From Streptomyces viridiviolaceus (GTDB taxonomy: Bacteria > Actinomycetota > Actinomycetes > Streptomycetales > Streptomycetaceae), in contig NZ_BMWA01000027.1 of the NCBI RefSeq assembly GCF_014650995.1, forward strand, positions 1-64,000: 64,000 nt of DNA, written 5' to 3'. The translations under genes were made by a program, and so were the position numbers. Below, piece by piece: positions 36,774 through 45,341 of the stretch. A model generated the notes under the pieces. That model did no database searches and had not been told where the DNA came from. It saw only the letters and a list, made by a program, of their open reading frames with translations. The first letter of the stretch is position 1. Every line of letters begins with the position of its first letter.

Positions 36774-37181
36774 ATGTACCAGCAGATGATCTTCGTGAAC
36801 CTGGCCACCAACGACCTCGACGCCTCGAAGAAGTTCTTCACGGAGCTCGGCTACGAGATCAACCCCCAGTTCAGCGACGAGACCGCCGCCTCGGTCGTCA
36901 TCAGCGACACGATCGTCGCGATGCTGCTCACCCGGCAGAAGTACGCCGAGTTCACGAAGAAGGAGATCGTGGACTCGACGAAGTCCAGCGAGGTGCTGAT
37001 CGCGCTGAGCGCCGAGAGCCGCGAGAAGGTCGACGAGCTGGTCGACAAGGCGATCGCGGCGGGCGGTTCGGCCAGCGGCGAGACCCAGGACCACGGCTTC
37101 ATGTACGGTCGCGCCTTCGACGACCTCGACGGCCACACCTGGGAGGTCGCGTGGATGGACCCGGCGGCGATCGAGGGCTGA
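36774..37181 (+). CDS. VOC-superfamily (glyoxalase-fold) protein
   Basis: 135 residues in the betaalphabetabetabeta glyoxalase fold. Begins MYQQMIFVNLATNDLDASKK and ends in FDDLDGHTWEVAWM. Some members are metal-dependent lyases or isomerases, others are immunity or binding proteins. The metal ligands of glyoxalase I are not all obvious here, so activity is uncertain. GGGAGAGG precedes the ATG. Confidence 0.85.
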   Translation: MYQQMIFVNLATNDLDASKKFFTELGYEINPQFSDETAASVVISDTIVAMLLTRQKYAEFTKKEIVDSTKSSEVLIALSAESREKVDELVDKAIAAGGSASGETQDHGFMYGRAFDDLDGHTWEVAWMDPAAIEG

Positions 37182-37195
37182 GAGGCACGCACGCC

Positions 37196-37201
37196 TAGCA
37201 T
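37196..37201 (+). promoter_or_regulatory. -10 element of a leaderless promoter
   Basis: TAGCAT lies six bases before the GTG at 37208 and supports a leaderless start for the LOG-family gene. No good -35 is visible, and it is only 15 bases after the VOC stop. Confidence 0.4.
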
Positions 37202-37207
37202 GGGCGG

Positions 37208-38338
37208 GTGGATCCGACACCCGCCCAGCCCCAGTCCCACCACGCCTCCCACGACCGCGAGATCGAGAGCCTCGCCGAGTTCGACGAGGTCGTCTCCGCC
37301 CGCGGCACACTCGCCCACTACCGCGTCCAGGCCGTCGATCTGACGGCCCGTACGGACGCCCTGATGTCCGTGGACACCACGGGCTCCGTCTTCCTCGGCT
37401 GCCCCATGGACCCCGAGGCGGCGGCCCGGGTGCGTGCCGCGGGTGCCCTGGTGTTCCCGCCGATACCCGGCCTGCCCTTCGACCCGTACCGGGCACTCGT
37501 CTACTCCCCCGACGACCTGTACACCTCCCTCGACGAGGGCTACGAGGCGACGCCCGACGCCCTCGCGTACGCCTGGTTCCAGCAGACCAAGGCGGACGGG
37601 GACGTGTTCGCCTCCATGCTGCGCGCCATCCACGACGACGCCGTCTCGGACGCCGTGGACGAACTCCTCGCCGGCGCCCGGGTGGTGGGCGTCATGGGCG
37701 GCCACGCCATGGCCCGCGGCACCGATGCCTACGCGGGCGCCGCCCGTCTCGGCCGCGAACTGACCCGCGCCGGGTTCACGGTGGCCACCGGCGGCGGTCC
37801 GGGCGCCATGGAGGCGGCCAACCTGGGCGCGTACGCCGCCCCGTACGGCGACCGGATGCTGGATGAGGCGCTGCGCGTCCTCGCCAAGGCCCCGTCGTTC
37901 ACGCCGTCGATCACCGACTGGGCGCGGGCCGCGTTCGAGGTGCGCGAGCGCTGGCCGCAGGGCGGTGCCTCGGTCGGCATCCCGACCTGGTTCTACGGGC
38001 ACGAACCGCCCAACGCCTTCGCGGCGCACATCGCCAAGTACTTCGCCAACGCCACCCGCGAGGACGGCCTGTTGGCCCGCTCGAACGCGGGCGTGGTGTT
38101 CCTGCCGGGCGCCGCCGGCACCGTACAGGAGATCTTCGACAACGCGACGCCGAACTACTACGAGTCCCGGGGCGAGCCCACGCCCATGGTGCTCGTGGAC
38201 CGGGCGCACTGGACGGAGCGGCTGCCGGCGTGGCCGCTGCTGACGTCGTTGGCCGCCGGGCGGCCGATGGAGCGCAGGGTCACGCTGGTCGACCGGATCG
38301 AGGAGGCTCCGGAGGCGTTGAAACGTCTCGGCGGTTAA
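37208..38338 (+). CDS. LOG-family (Rossmann) protein
   Basis: 376 residues, longer than the ~190 of cytokinin-activating LOG proteins. The nucleotide-binding motif is ATGGGPGAMEAANLGAYA, and the second motif is FLPGAAGTVQEIF where classical LOGs have PGGxGTxxE. The family cleaves nucleoside 5'-monophosphates to free bases, or is of unknown role in long members. GTG start, likely leaderless. No operon partner besides the VOC gene just upstream. Confidence 0.8.
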   Translation: MDPTPAQPQSHHASHDREIESLAEFDEVVSARGTLAHYRVQAVDLTARTDALMSVDTTGSVFLGCPMDPEAAARVRAAGALVFPPIPGLPFDPYRALVYSPDDLYTSLDEGYEATPDALAYAWFQQTKADGDVFASMLRAIHDDAVSDAVDELLAGARVVGVMGGHAMARGTDAYAGAARLGRELTRAGFTVATGGGPGAMEAANLGAYAAPYGDRMLDEALRVLAKAPSFTPSITDWARAAFEVRERWPQGGASVGIPTWFYGHEPPNAFAAHIAKYFANATREDGLLARSNAGVVFLPGAAGTVQEIFDNATPNYYESRGEPTPMVLVDRAHWTERLPAWPLLTSLAAGRPMERRVTLVDRIEEAPEALKRLGG

Positions 38339-38376
38339 TAAGAGGGCAAAGCCAACTCCGTCGGCAGGCATATGCG

Positions 38377-38404
38377 TTGACACTTCTTACGCACCGCTTA
38401 TAGA
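38377..38404 (+). promoter_or_regulatory. Near-consensus vegetative promoter
   Basis: TTGACA (38377-38382), a 16-base spacer and TATAGA (38399-38404) precede the LAETG protein gene with a ~80-base leader. Two copies of GCATATGC (38368-38375 and 38464-38471) bracket this promoter and leader. Confidence 0.7.
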
Positions 38405-38491
38405 CCAGTGAGACTCCTGGGCGTGCTGATGCCGCACCGGTACCGGCACCCCGTCCACCCCCCGCATATGCGCTTCCTGTAAAGGACCAAC

Positions 38492-39208
38492 GTGGCAGTC
38501 CTGTCCATATTCAGCCGCACGGCATCACGCCGCGGCGTACGTGCCCTCGGTGTCGCCTCCGCCTCGGTCGCCCTGGCGCTCGGCGCCGCCGGCAACGCCC
38601 TCGCCTGTGACATCAGCGAGTTCTCCGCCGCCGCCAAGTGCGAGGGCGACAAGGGCGTCATCACCGTCACCGACGTGGACCCCGCCGGCATCCCCGCGAC
38701 CGTCACCGTCTACCTGCAGAACAACGGCGCCGACGCGAAGAAGGTCGGCGAGCAGGTGGTCAAGGGCTCGCGCGAGGGCACGACCATCACCTTCGCCGAG
38801 AACTGGAAGCCGGGCGCCGAGTACCGCATCCACGTCAAGGCCGCGGACTACGTCGACGAGGACATCAAGCCGAACCTCGTCACCCCGGCGACCTCCTGCA
38901 AGACGGAGGACACGCCGACCCCGACGCCCACCGCGACGCCGTCGCAGACCTCCTCGGCCCCGGCCGAGGAGACCGGGACGCCGGCCCCGTCCCCGTCGAC
39001 CCCGGCGGCCTCGGCGAGCGAGAGCACCGCCCCGGCGGGTGTGTCGAGCAACGCCCCGTCGCCCGCGGCCGGCGAGTCCAACCTCGCCGAGACCGGTGCG
39101 AACTCCAACACCGGCCTGATCGTCGGCCTCGCGGCCGCCCTGGTCGTCGTCGGTGGCGGCGCCGTCTTCTTCGGCCTGCGCCGTCGTGGGGCGAGCGGAA
39201 GCCGCTGA
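38492..39208 (+). CDS. LAETG sortase substrate, cell-wall surface protein
   Basis: 238 residues. Signal peptide in the first ~33 (ending near GAAGNALA). A ~100-residue Ig-like beta domain starts ACDISEFSAAAKCEGDKG, followed by a threonine/proline/serine-rich wall-spanning linker. The sortase signal LAETG is at ~202-206, followed by a hydrophobic helix and RRRG tail. LAXTG signals are used by streptomycete class E sortases, so the protein is expected on peptidoglycan. GTG 38492 with AAAGGA upstream. A near-consensus promoter suggests strong expression. Ligand unknown. Confidence 0.9.
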   Translation: MAVLSIFSRTASRRGVRALGVASASVALALGAAGNALACDISEFSAAAKCEGDKGVITVTDVDPAGIPATVTVYLQNNGADAKKVGEQVVKGSREGTTITFAENWKPGAEYRIHVKAADYVDEDIKPNLVTPATSCKTEDTPTPTPTATPSQTSSAPAEETGTPAPSPSTPAASASESTAPAGVSSNAPSPAAGESNLAETGANSNTGLIVGLAAALVVVGGGAVFFGLRRRGASGSR

Positions 39209-39228
39209 CGCCTCGCACAGCCGTGACA

Positions 39229-39264
39229 GCGGTGGCCCGTCCCCGGCCGGGGGCGGGCCACCGC
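39229..39264. terminator. Bidirectional terminator
   Basis: A 16-base arm (39229-39244) pairs with 39249-39264 with one wobble and a four-base loop, between the convergent LAETG and MDMPI genes. Confidence 0.8.
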
Positions 39265-39279
39265 CACGTCACCGGGTTC

Positions 39280-40077
39280 TCACCCGAACGTCGCCCGCTC
39301 CAGCCAGAAGTCCAGCAGTTCCCGCTCGCCGAGCACCTCCAGCTCAGGGGCGTCCAGCGGCAACCGGCGGTAGAAGGCCAGCAGGACGGAGGTGAGCGGG
39401 CCCCGCAGCGCGACCGTCGCCTTCTCGTGGCCGCGGCGCCAGACCACGCCCTCTTCGGGGAGCTCGATCAGCCACTCGGCGTCGAGGCCGGGGGCGGCGT
39501 CGGTGGCGTGCAGATGGATGCTGTGACCGGGGCGGCGCAGTTCCCTGGCCGGCCCGTCCGGAAGCGCCCGCTGCACGAACCGTACGATCTCCAGCCACTC
39601 CTCGATCGCGTCGGCGGCCACGTCCGCCGCGACCCGGTAGGGCAGCCCGGCGGCGAGCGCGGCGTCGGCGCGGTGCACGGTGATCTCGTGCGTCATCCGG
39701 CGGGCCCAGAACGCCGCGTCGTGCCTCCCGGCCCACGACCACACCTTCGCGTCCGGCCCCGCCTCCCGCAGCGCGTCCACGAGCGCCGCGCCCGACTCCT
39801 CCAGCCACGCGTCCAGCGCGGCGGCGTCGCCCCGGGCCCCGGGTCCGGCGTACCCCGGTGCCTGCTCGCCGGGGACGTTCTCCTGGGCCCGGGTGCGCAC
39901 CAGCAGTTCCACCCAGCGCAGGGCACGCCCCGTGTGCCGCACCAGGTCCTCCAGGGACCATTCCGGGCAGGTCGGCACCGTGGCGGACAGGTCGGCGCCG
40001 GACGTGACGACGGCCCTGAACTCCCGTATCTGTTGGGCGATCTCGTCGCAGTAGCGGTCGTGTGCGAGTGAGGTCAT
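39280..40077 (-). CDS. Maleylpyruvate isomerase/mycothiol-dependent family protein
   Basis: 265 residues. N-terminal DinB-like metal-binding bundle with VPTCPEWSLEDLVRHTGRAL, MTHEITVHRADA and a C-terminal MDMPI domain. Actinobacterial members use mycothiol as cofactor or detoxify electrophiles. The exact substrate is unknown. ATG 40077 chosen because TAGGAT (40085-40090, read on the minus strand) lies seven bases upstream, giving a leaderless mRNA; three codons more are possible. Confidence 0.85.
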   Translation of the reverse strand: MTSLAHDRYCDEIAQQIREFRAVVTSGADLSATVPTCPEWSLEDLVRHTGRALRWVELLVRTRAQENVPGEQAPGYAGPGARGDAAALDAWLEESGAALVDALREAGPDAKVWSWAGRHDAAFWARRMTHEITVHRADAALAAGLPYRVAADVAADAIEEWLEIVRFVQRALPDGPARELRRPGHSIHLHATDAAPGLDAEWLIELPEEGVVWRRGHEKATVALRGPLTSVLLAFYRRLPLDAPELEVLGERELLDFWLERATFG

Positions 40078-40102
40078 ACGCCGCATCCTACGAGCGGGCC
40101 GA

Positions 40103-41122
40103 TCATCCGAGTACGACGATTTCCGCCGCGTCGAACTCCACCCCGACGGTGTCCCCGACCTCCGGCGCCGCCCTGAGCGCGCACGCCGCCTCCAGGCGCG
40201 GCGCGTCCTCGGGCTGCAGGTGCACGGCGACGTGGGTGCCCCGGAAGGTCCGGGCGGCGACCGTGCAGCGCAGGCCCGCGTCGGCGGGCACCAGGCGGAC
40301 CCCGGCGGGCCGGACGAGCAGGGTGCGGGCGCCCTGCGGGGCGTCCTCGGGCACCGGCACCTTGCCCCAGGGGGTGTCCGCGGCCTGCCCGGCGACGGTC
40401 GCCTCGGCCACGTTGTCGAAACCGAGGAAGCGGGCCACGAACGCGTCGGCGGGTCGCTGCCACACCTCGAGGGGCGTGCCCGACTGGGCGATCCGCCCGT
40501 CCCGCATCACCACGACCCGGTCGGCCAGCGCGAACGCCTCGCCCTGGTCGTGCGTCACGGCGAGCACGGTGGTGCCCAACCGGCCGAACAGCTCCCGCAG
40601 TTCCACCACCAGCCGTTCCCGCAGCGAACGGTCGAGCTGGCCGAGCGGCTCGTCCAGCATCAGCAGCCGGGGCCGGGCCGCGAGGGCACGGGCCAGCGCC
40701 ACCCGCTGCTGCTCACCGCCGGAGAGCGCGGCCACGGACCGGCGAGCGGCGCCGGGCAGCCCGACCAGTTCCAGCAACTCCCGCACCCGCTCGCGCTGTT
40801 CGTCCCGGGACGCGCCGCGCATCCGCGGCCCGAAGGCGACGTTCCCGGCCACGTCCCGCTGTGGGAACAGCTGGTGGTCCTGGAACATCAGCCCGACCTC
40901 GCGCCGGTGCGCGGGCACCCCGGCCTGGTCCCGCCCGTCGAGCGTCACCCGCCCGGCGTCCAGGGGCTGGAGCCCGGCGACCGCCCGCAGCAGCGTCGAC
41001 TTGCCGCTGCCGCTGGGCCCGAGCACGCACACGACCTCGTGCTCGGCGACATCGAGGTCCACGGCGTCGAGCACGGCCCGCCCGCCGAAGCGTACGGTCG
41101 CGCCCGCAAGGCTCAGCAGCAT
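40103..41122 (-). CDS. Thiamine-type ABC transporter ATPase
   Basis: 339 residues. Walker A GPSGSGKSTLL, signature LSGGEQQRVALARAL, Walker B LLMLDEPLGQLD and switch HVTH-type AVTHDQGEAF, then a TOBE domain. Third gene of the importer operon, two bases after the permease stop. The TPP riboswitch upstream of the binding protein defines the substrate as thiamine or a precursor. Functionally equivalent to ThiQ. Confidence 0.88.
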   Translation of the reverse strand: MLLSLAGATVRFGGRAVLDAVDLDVAEHEVVCVLGPSGSGKSTLLRAVAGLQPLDAGRVTLDGRDQAGVPAHRREVGLMFQDHQLFPQRDVAGNVAFGPRMRGASRDEQRERVRELLELVGLPGAARRSVAALSGGEQQRVALARALAARPRLLMLDEPLGQLDRSLRERLVVELRELFGRLGTTVLAVTHDQGEAFALADRVVVMRDGRIAQSGTPLEVWQRPADAFVARFLGFDNVAEATVAGQAADTPWGKVPVPEDAPQGARTLLVRPAGVRLVPADAGLRCTVAARTFRGTHVAVHLQPEDAPRLEAACALRAAPEVGDTVGVEFDAAEIVVLG

Positions 41123-41124
41123 CC

Positions 41125-42774
41125 CTAGAACTCCCCGGTCCGATCGGTCCGCAGCCGCTCCAGCACCACCAGGGCCACGGCGCACACCACCATCAGAATC
41201 GTCGACAGGGCCATCGCCTGGCCGTAGTTCATCTCTCCCGGCCGTCCCAGCAGCCGTGCCACGGCGACCGGCAGCGTCGGACTGTCGGGCCGCGCGATGA
41301 ACACGGTCGCCCCGAACTCCCCGAGCGACACCGCGAAGGCGAACCCGGCCGCGATGAGCAGCGCCCGCCGCACCATCGGCAGGTCCACCTCCCGCCACAC
41401 CCGCCACGGCGACGCCCCGAGCACCGCCGCCGCCTCCCGCAGCCGTGCGTCCACCGCACGCAGCACCGGCAGCATGGTCCGTACGACGAAGGGGACGCCG
41501 ACCAGCGCCTGGGCGAGCGGCACCAGGATCCAGGAGGACCTCAGGTCCAGCGGGGGTTCGTCCAGGGCGATCAGGAACCCGAAGCCCACCGTCACGGCGG
41601 ACACCCCGAGCGGCAGCATCAGCAGCGCGTCGAAGCCGCGCACGAAGCGGCCCGCGTCCCGGCGGGTGAGCGCGGTGGCGGCCAGGCCCCCGATCACCAC
41701 GGCGACGGCGGTGGCGGCGACGGCGTACTGGAGGGAGTTGCCGATCGCGTCGATCGGCGGGACGAGGAACGTCCCGCCGTCCTCACGGGTCAGCGCCCGG
41801 TAGTAGCCGAAGCCCGGTGCGTCCAGCGACCGCTGGACCAGCACGGCGAGCGGCAGCACCAGCAGCACGGCGACGGTGACCAGGACCCCGGCCAGCAGCG
41901 CCCACTGTCCGGCCCCGCGCGGCCGGCGCGCGGTGACCGACGCGTCCACCAGGCGCAGGGCCGTCTCCCGCCGCCGTACCGTCCAGGCGTGCACGGCCAG
42001 GACGGCGGCCACCGCGGCGAACTGGATCAGCGTCAGCACGGCGGCCGTGGACAGGTCGAAGACCTGGGAGGTCTGCCGGTAGATCTCCACTTCGAGGGTG
42101 GAGAAGGTGGGCCCGCCGAGGATCTGGACGACGCCGAAGGAGGTGAAGGTGAACAGGAAGACCATGAGCGCGGCGGCCGCCACCGCGGGCGCGAGCGCGG
42201 GCAGCGTGACCTGCCGCCAGGCGGTGAGGCGGGAGGCGCCTAGCATCCGCGCGGCCTCCTCCTGACGCGGGTCGAGCTGCGACCAGAGGCCGCCGACCGT
42301 GCGCACGACGACGGCGTAGTTGAAGAAGACGTGCGCGAGCAGGATCGCCCACACGGTGGTGTCCAGGCGTACGCCCCACAGCTCGTCCAGCAGCCCGCCG
42401 CGCCCGACCAGCGCCAGGAACGCCGTTCCCACCACGACCGTCGGCAGCACGAAGGGCACGGTCACCACCGCCCGCAGGACCTGCTTGCCGGGGAAGTCGA
42501 GGCGGGCGAAGACGTACGCGCCGGGCAGCGCGGCCAGCAGCGTGAGCGCGGTGGAGGCCAGCGCCTGCCAGGTGGTGAACCACAGCACGTGCCGGACGTC
42601 GGGCTGTGCCAGCACGTCCCCGATCCGCCCGAACTGCCAGTCCCCGTCGACCTCCAGTCCGCGCGCGACGATCGCGGCGACGGGGTAGGCGAAGAACACC
42701 GCGAAGAACACGACGGGCACGGCCATCAGGCCGAGCCGCGCCGCGTTCCCCGAACGGCGTCCGCTCCCGGTCAC
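41125..42774 (-). CDS. Thiamine-type ABC permease, two modules fused
   Basis: 549 residues with about twelve helices. Two permease modules in one chain, each with its own EAA loop (EEAARMLGAS and REAAAVLGAS), as in ThiP and FbpB. GTG 42774 overlaps the stop of the binding-protein gene (GTGA), so translation is coupled. An ATG 11 codons upstream is possible but lies inside that gene. It forms the full channel with two copies of the ATPase. Confidence 0.88.
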   Translation of the reverse strand: MTGSGRRSGNAARLGLMAVPVVFFAVFFAYPVAAIVARGLEVDGDWQFGRIGDVLAQPDVRHVLWFTTWQALASTALTLLAALPGAYVFARLDFPGKQVLRAVVTVPFVLPTVVVGTAFLALVGRGGLLDELWGVRLDTTVWAILLAHVFFNYAVVVRTVGGLWSQLDPRQEEAARMLGASRLTAWRQVTLPALAPAVAAAALMVFLFTFTSFGVVQILGGPTFSTLEVEIYRQTSQVFDLSTAAVLTLIQFAAVAAVLAVHAWTVRRRETALRLVDASVTARRPRGAGQWALLAGVLVTVAVLLVLPLAVLVQRSLDAPGFGYYRALTREDGGTFLVPPIDAIGNSLQYAVAATAVAVVIGGLAATALTRRDAGRFVRGFDALLMLPLGVSAVTVGFGFLIALDEPPLDLRSSWILVPLAQALVGVPFVVRTMLPVLRAVDARLREAAAVLGASPWRVWREVDLPMVRRALLIAAGFAFAVSLGEFGATVFIARPDSPTLPVAVARLLGRPGEMNYGQAMALSTILMVVCAVALVVLERLRTDRTGEF

Positions 42775-43853
42775 TTCAGTACGAGCGAGGTCCACGACTT
42801 GACCCACTGGTCACGGTTGTCGGCGATCTTCGCCGGGTCCAGCGTCCGGGGGTCCTTCACCTCGGGCGCGTACGCGGTGAACTCGGCGGGCAGCTTCGCG
42901 TCGCCGGCCACCGGGTGGACGAACATGTTCAGCGGCATGTCCTCCTGGAACTGCCGGCCGATGAGGAAGTCGATCAGTGCCTTGCCGCCCTCGGGGTTCG
43001 CCGCGTTGCTGAGCAGCCCGGCGAACTCGATCTGGCGGAAGCAGGTCCCGGTCGCCACACCGGTGGGCGCGGTGTCCGGCTTCGGGTCGGCGTAGATCAC
43101 CTCGACGGGCGGGGAGGAGGCGTAGGAGACGACGAGCGGGCGGTCGCCCTTGGCCTTCTTGCCGCCCGCGGAGCCGGAGAACTCCTCGTTGTACGCCTGC
43201 TCCCAGCCGTCGACGACCTTCACGCCGTTGTCCTTGAGCTTCTTCCAGTAGTCCTGCCAGCCTTCGTCGCCGTACTTCGCGGCGGTCCCGAGCAGGAAGC
43301 CGAGGCCGGGCGAGGAGGTGGCGGCGTTCTCGGTGACGAGGAGGTTCTTGTACTCGGGCTCGGTGAGGTCGTCGAAGGAGTCCGGCGGCGTCAGCTTGTG
43401 CTCGCTGAAGTACGCCTTGTCGTAGTTGACGCAGATGTCGCCGTAGTCGACGGGCGTGACCCGGTGTTCGTCCCCGTCGACCCGGTACCGCGCGTCGATC
43501 CGGTCCAGCCCCTTGGCCTCGTACGGCTGGAACAGCCCGTTGTCGAGCGCCCGGGACAGCAGCGTGTTGTCGACGCCGAAGAAGACGTCGCCCTGCGGGT
43601 TGTCCTTGGTGAGGACGGCCTTGTTGACGGCCTGGCCGGCGTCGCCGTCCTCCAGGACCTTGACCTTGTAGCCGGAGCTCTTCTCGAAGGCGGCGATGAC
43701 GTCCTTCGACGCGGCCCACGAGTCGTGGCTGACGAGGGTGACGGTCTTGGAGTCGCCGGAACCCCGGCCGTCGTCGGACGACGATCCGCACGCGGACAAC
43801 GTGACCAGGCCGAGCCCGACGGCCAGGACGGTGGCCTTCTTGGTGATGCTCAC
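42771..43853 (-). CDS. Thiamine-type ABC substrate-binding lipoprotein
   Basis: 360 residues. Signal peptide with lipobox LSAC, then a ThiB-like mature protein (TLVSHDSWAASKDV, PVDYGDICVNYDKAYF, and the tyrosine/tryptophan-rich ligand region). GTG 43853 is preceded by AGGAGG, which lies in the hairpin 43861-43878. Governed by the TPP riboswitch 43946-44034. Binding of thiamine itself rather than a pyrimidine precursor is inferred from ThiB resemblance. Confidence 0.9.
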   Translation of the reverse strand: MSITKKATVLAVGLGLVTLSACGSSSDDGRGSGDSKTVTLVSHDSWAASKDVIAAFEKSSGYKVKVLEDGDAGQAVNKAVLTKDNPQGDVFFGVDNTLLSRALDNGLFQPYEAKGLDRIDARYRVDGDEHRVTPVDYGDICVNYDKAYFSEHKLTPPDSFDDLTEPEYKNLLVTENAATSSPGLGFLLGTAAKYGDEGWQDYWKKLKDNGVKVVDGWEQAYNEEFSGSAGGKKAKGDRPLVVSYASSPPVEVIYADPKPDTAPTGVATGTCFRQIEFAGLLSNAANPEGGKALIDFLIGRQFQEDMPLNMFVHPVAGDAKLPAEFTAYAPEVKDPRTLDPAKIADNRDQWVKSWTSLVLK

Positions 43854-43860
43854 TGAATTC

Positions 43861-43878
43861 CTCCTGGGTGACCAGGAG
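43861..43878 (-). promoter_or_regulatory. Hairpin masking the thiB-like ribosome site
   Basis: CTCCTGG (43861-43867) pairs exactly with CCAGGAG (43872-43878) around GTGA. On the transcript the downstream arm contains the AGGAGG that serves the GTG at 43853. Confidence 0.65.
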
Positions 43879-43886
43879 AAGACGCG

Positions 43887-43925
43887 GCCCTGCCCGAAAC
43901 CCCTGGCGAGGGTCCCGGGCAGGGC
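43887..43925 (-). terminator. Riboswitch expression-platform terminator
   Basis: Perfect 10-bp stem (43887-43896 with 43916-43925) between the TPP aptamer and the binding-protein gene. A likely attenuator used when thiamine pyrophosphate is bound. Confidence 0.65.
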
Positions 43926-43945
43926 GCAACAGCTCGAGTGATGAC

Positions 43946-44034
43946 CGATCTCCCTACCCAGAATGACCTGGGCCAGGTTCGGAGGGTCTGCGGCCGGTGC
44001 CGCACTCTCAGCGCTGTGGCGCTCCCCTGTCGGA
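43946..44034 (-). ncRNA. TPP riboswitch (THI element)
   Basis: Minus-strand RNA shows the THI consensus: GGGGAGC near the 5' end, GCTGAGAGTGCGGC, GACCCTCCGAACCTG, then GTAGGGA at the 3' end (43951-43957). It lies 93 bases upstream of the importer operon and 25 bases after rlmN. Binding thiamine pyrophosphate would shut the importer off. Confidence 0.95.
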
Positions 44035-44058
44035 ATATGAAGATGTACGCCGGTCAGG

Positions 44059-45171
44059 TTACCTCTCGCTCGCGGCGAGCTGACCACACGCCCCGTCGAT
44101 CTCCTGGCCACGGGTGTCCCGGATCGTCACCGGCACACCGTGGGCCGCGATCGCCTCGACGAACGCCTTCTCGTCCTCGGGGCGCGAGGCGGTCCACTTC
44201 GAGCCGGGCGTCGGGTTGAGCGGGATCAGGTTGACGTGCACCGGCCTGCCCTTGAGGAGCCGTCCGAGCCGGTCGCCCCGCCAGGCCTGGTCGTTGATGT
44301 CCCGGATCAGCGCGTACTCGATGGACAGCCGCCGGCCCGACTTGGCCGCGTACTCGAAGCCGGCGTCCAGCACCTCGCGCACCTTCCACCGCGTGTTGAC
44401 GGGGACGAGGGTGTCGCGCAGCTCGTCGTCCGGCGCGTGCAGCGAGATGGCGAGGCGGCACTTGAAGCCCTCGTCGGCGAACCGGTGGATGGCCGGGACC
44501 AGGCCGACCGTGGAGACCGTGATGCCGCGCTGGGACAGCCCCAGCCCGTCGGGCTCGGGATCGGTGAGCCGGCGGATGGCGCCGACGACGCGGTTGTAGT
44601 TGGCGAGCGGCTCGCCCATGCCCATGAAGACGATGTTGCTGAGCCGTGCGGGGCCACCGGGGACCTCGCCGTCGCGCAGCGCGCGCATGCCGTCGACGAT
44701 CTGGTGCACGATCTCCGCGGTGGACAGGTTCCGGTCCAGACCGGCCTGCCCGGTGGCACAGAATGGGCAGTTCATGCCGCAGCCCGCCTGCGAGCTGATG
44801 CACATCGTGACCCGGTCCCGGTAGCGCATCAGCACCGACTCGACGAGCGTGCCGTCGAACAGCTTCCACAGGGTCTTGCGGGTGGTGCCCTGGTCGGTCG
44901 ACAGATGCCGGACGACCGTCATCAGCTCGGGGAGCAGTGCCTCCTGCAGCGCCTGACGGGAGCCGGCCGGGATGTCGGTCCACTGCTCGGGGTCGTGCGC
45001 GTACCGCGCGAAGTAGTGCTGCGAGAGCTGCTTGGCGCGGAACGGCTTCTCGCCGATCGCGGCGACGGCCTCCTTGCGCTCGGCGGGCGTGAGGTCGGCG
45101 AGGTGCCTCGGCGGCTTCTTCGCTCCGCGGGGCGCGACGAAGGTGAGCTCACCGGGAACTGGACGGGCCAC
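44059..45171 (-). CDS. rlmN: Dual-specificity 23S rRNA/tRNA methyltransferase RlmN
   Basis: Radical-SAM enzyme methylating C2 of A2503 in 23S rRNA and A37 in some tRNAs. 370 residues. The cluster motif CGMNCPFC is near the middle, with MGMGEPLANYN following. SHAPDDELRD and the C-terminal resolving cysteine region are present (EIDGACGQL). GTG start at 45171 with GAGGAG ten bases upstream. Its 3' end is 25 bases from the TPP riboswitch, so the importer's promoter probably lies within this gene. Confidence 0.95.
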   Translation of the reverse strand: MARPVPGELTFVAPRGAKKPPRHLADLTPAERKEAVAAIGEKPFRAKQLSQHYFARYAHDPEQWTDIPAGSRQALQEALLPELMTVVRHLSTDQGTTRKTLWKLFDGTLVESVLMRYRDRVTMCISSQAGCGMNCPFCATGQAGLDRNLSTAEIVHQIVDGMRALRDGEVPGGPARLSNIVFMGMGEPLANYNRVVGAIRRLTDPEPDGLGLSQRGITVSTVGLVPAIHRFADEGFKCRLAISLHAPDDELRDTLVPVNTRWKVREVLDAGFEYAAKSGRRLSIEYALIRDINDQAWRGDRLGRLLKGRPVHVNLIPLNPTPGSKWTASRPEDEKAFVEAIAAHGVPVTIRDTRGQEIDGACGQLAASER

Positions 45172-45200
45172 GGTCGGGCAACTCCTCAGAACGACGGGCC

Positions 45201-45290
45201 TATGGCGCCCCGCCTCGGCGGGGAGATCGGCGGGACCATGCCGAAGCCAGGAGACCTCACTGGATCACCCCCGCACCGGCGGGGATACAC
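45201..45290. repeat. Pair of CRISPR-repeat-like sequences, 61-bp period
   Basis: The 29-mer at 45262-45290 (GGATCACCCCCGC, four-base loop region, GCGGGGATACAC) resembles type I-E repeats of actinobacteria. Its stem CCCCGC/GCGGGG recurs exactly 61 bases upstream (45208-45213 with 45218-45223), which would leave a 32-base spacer at 45230-45261. The first copy matches only in the core. No cas gene is in the window. Either a decayed leader-less mini-array or two unrelated small hairpins in the rlmN leader. Confidence 0.3.
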
Positions 45291-45291
45291 G

Positions 45292-45323
45292 AAAGGGCCC
45301 GCAGCCATCGCCACGGGCCCTTC
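45292..45323 (-). terminator. Terminator after cdsA
   Basis: AAGGGCCCG and CGGGCCCTT (45293-45301, 45314-45322) form a strong stem 20 bases beyond the cdsA stop, ending the rpsB-to-cdsA block. Confidence 0.75.
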
Positions 45324-45341
45324 CAGAGTACCTGACGCCTG

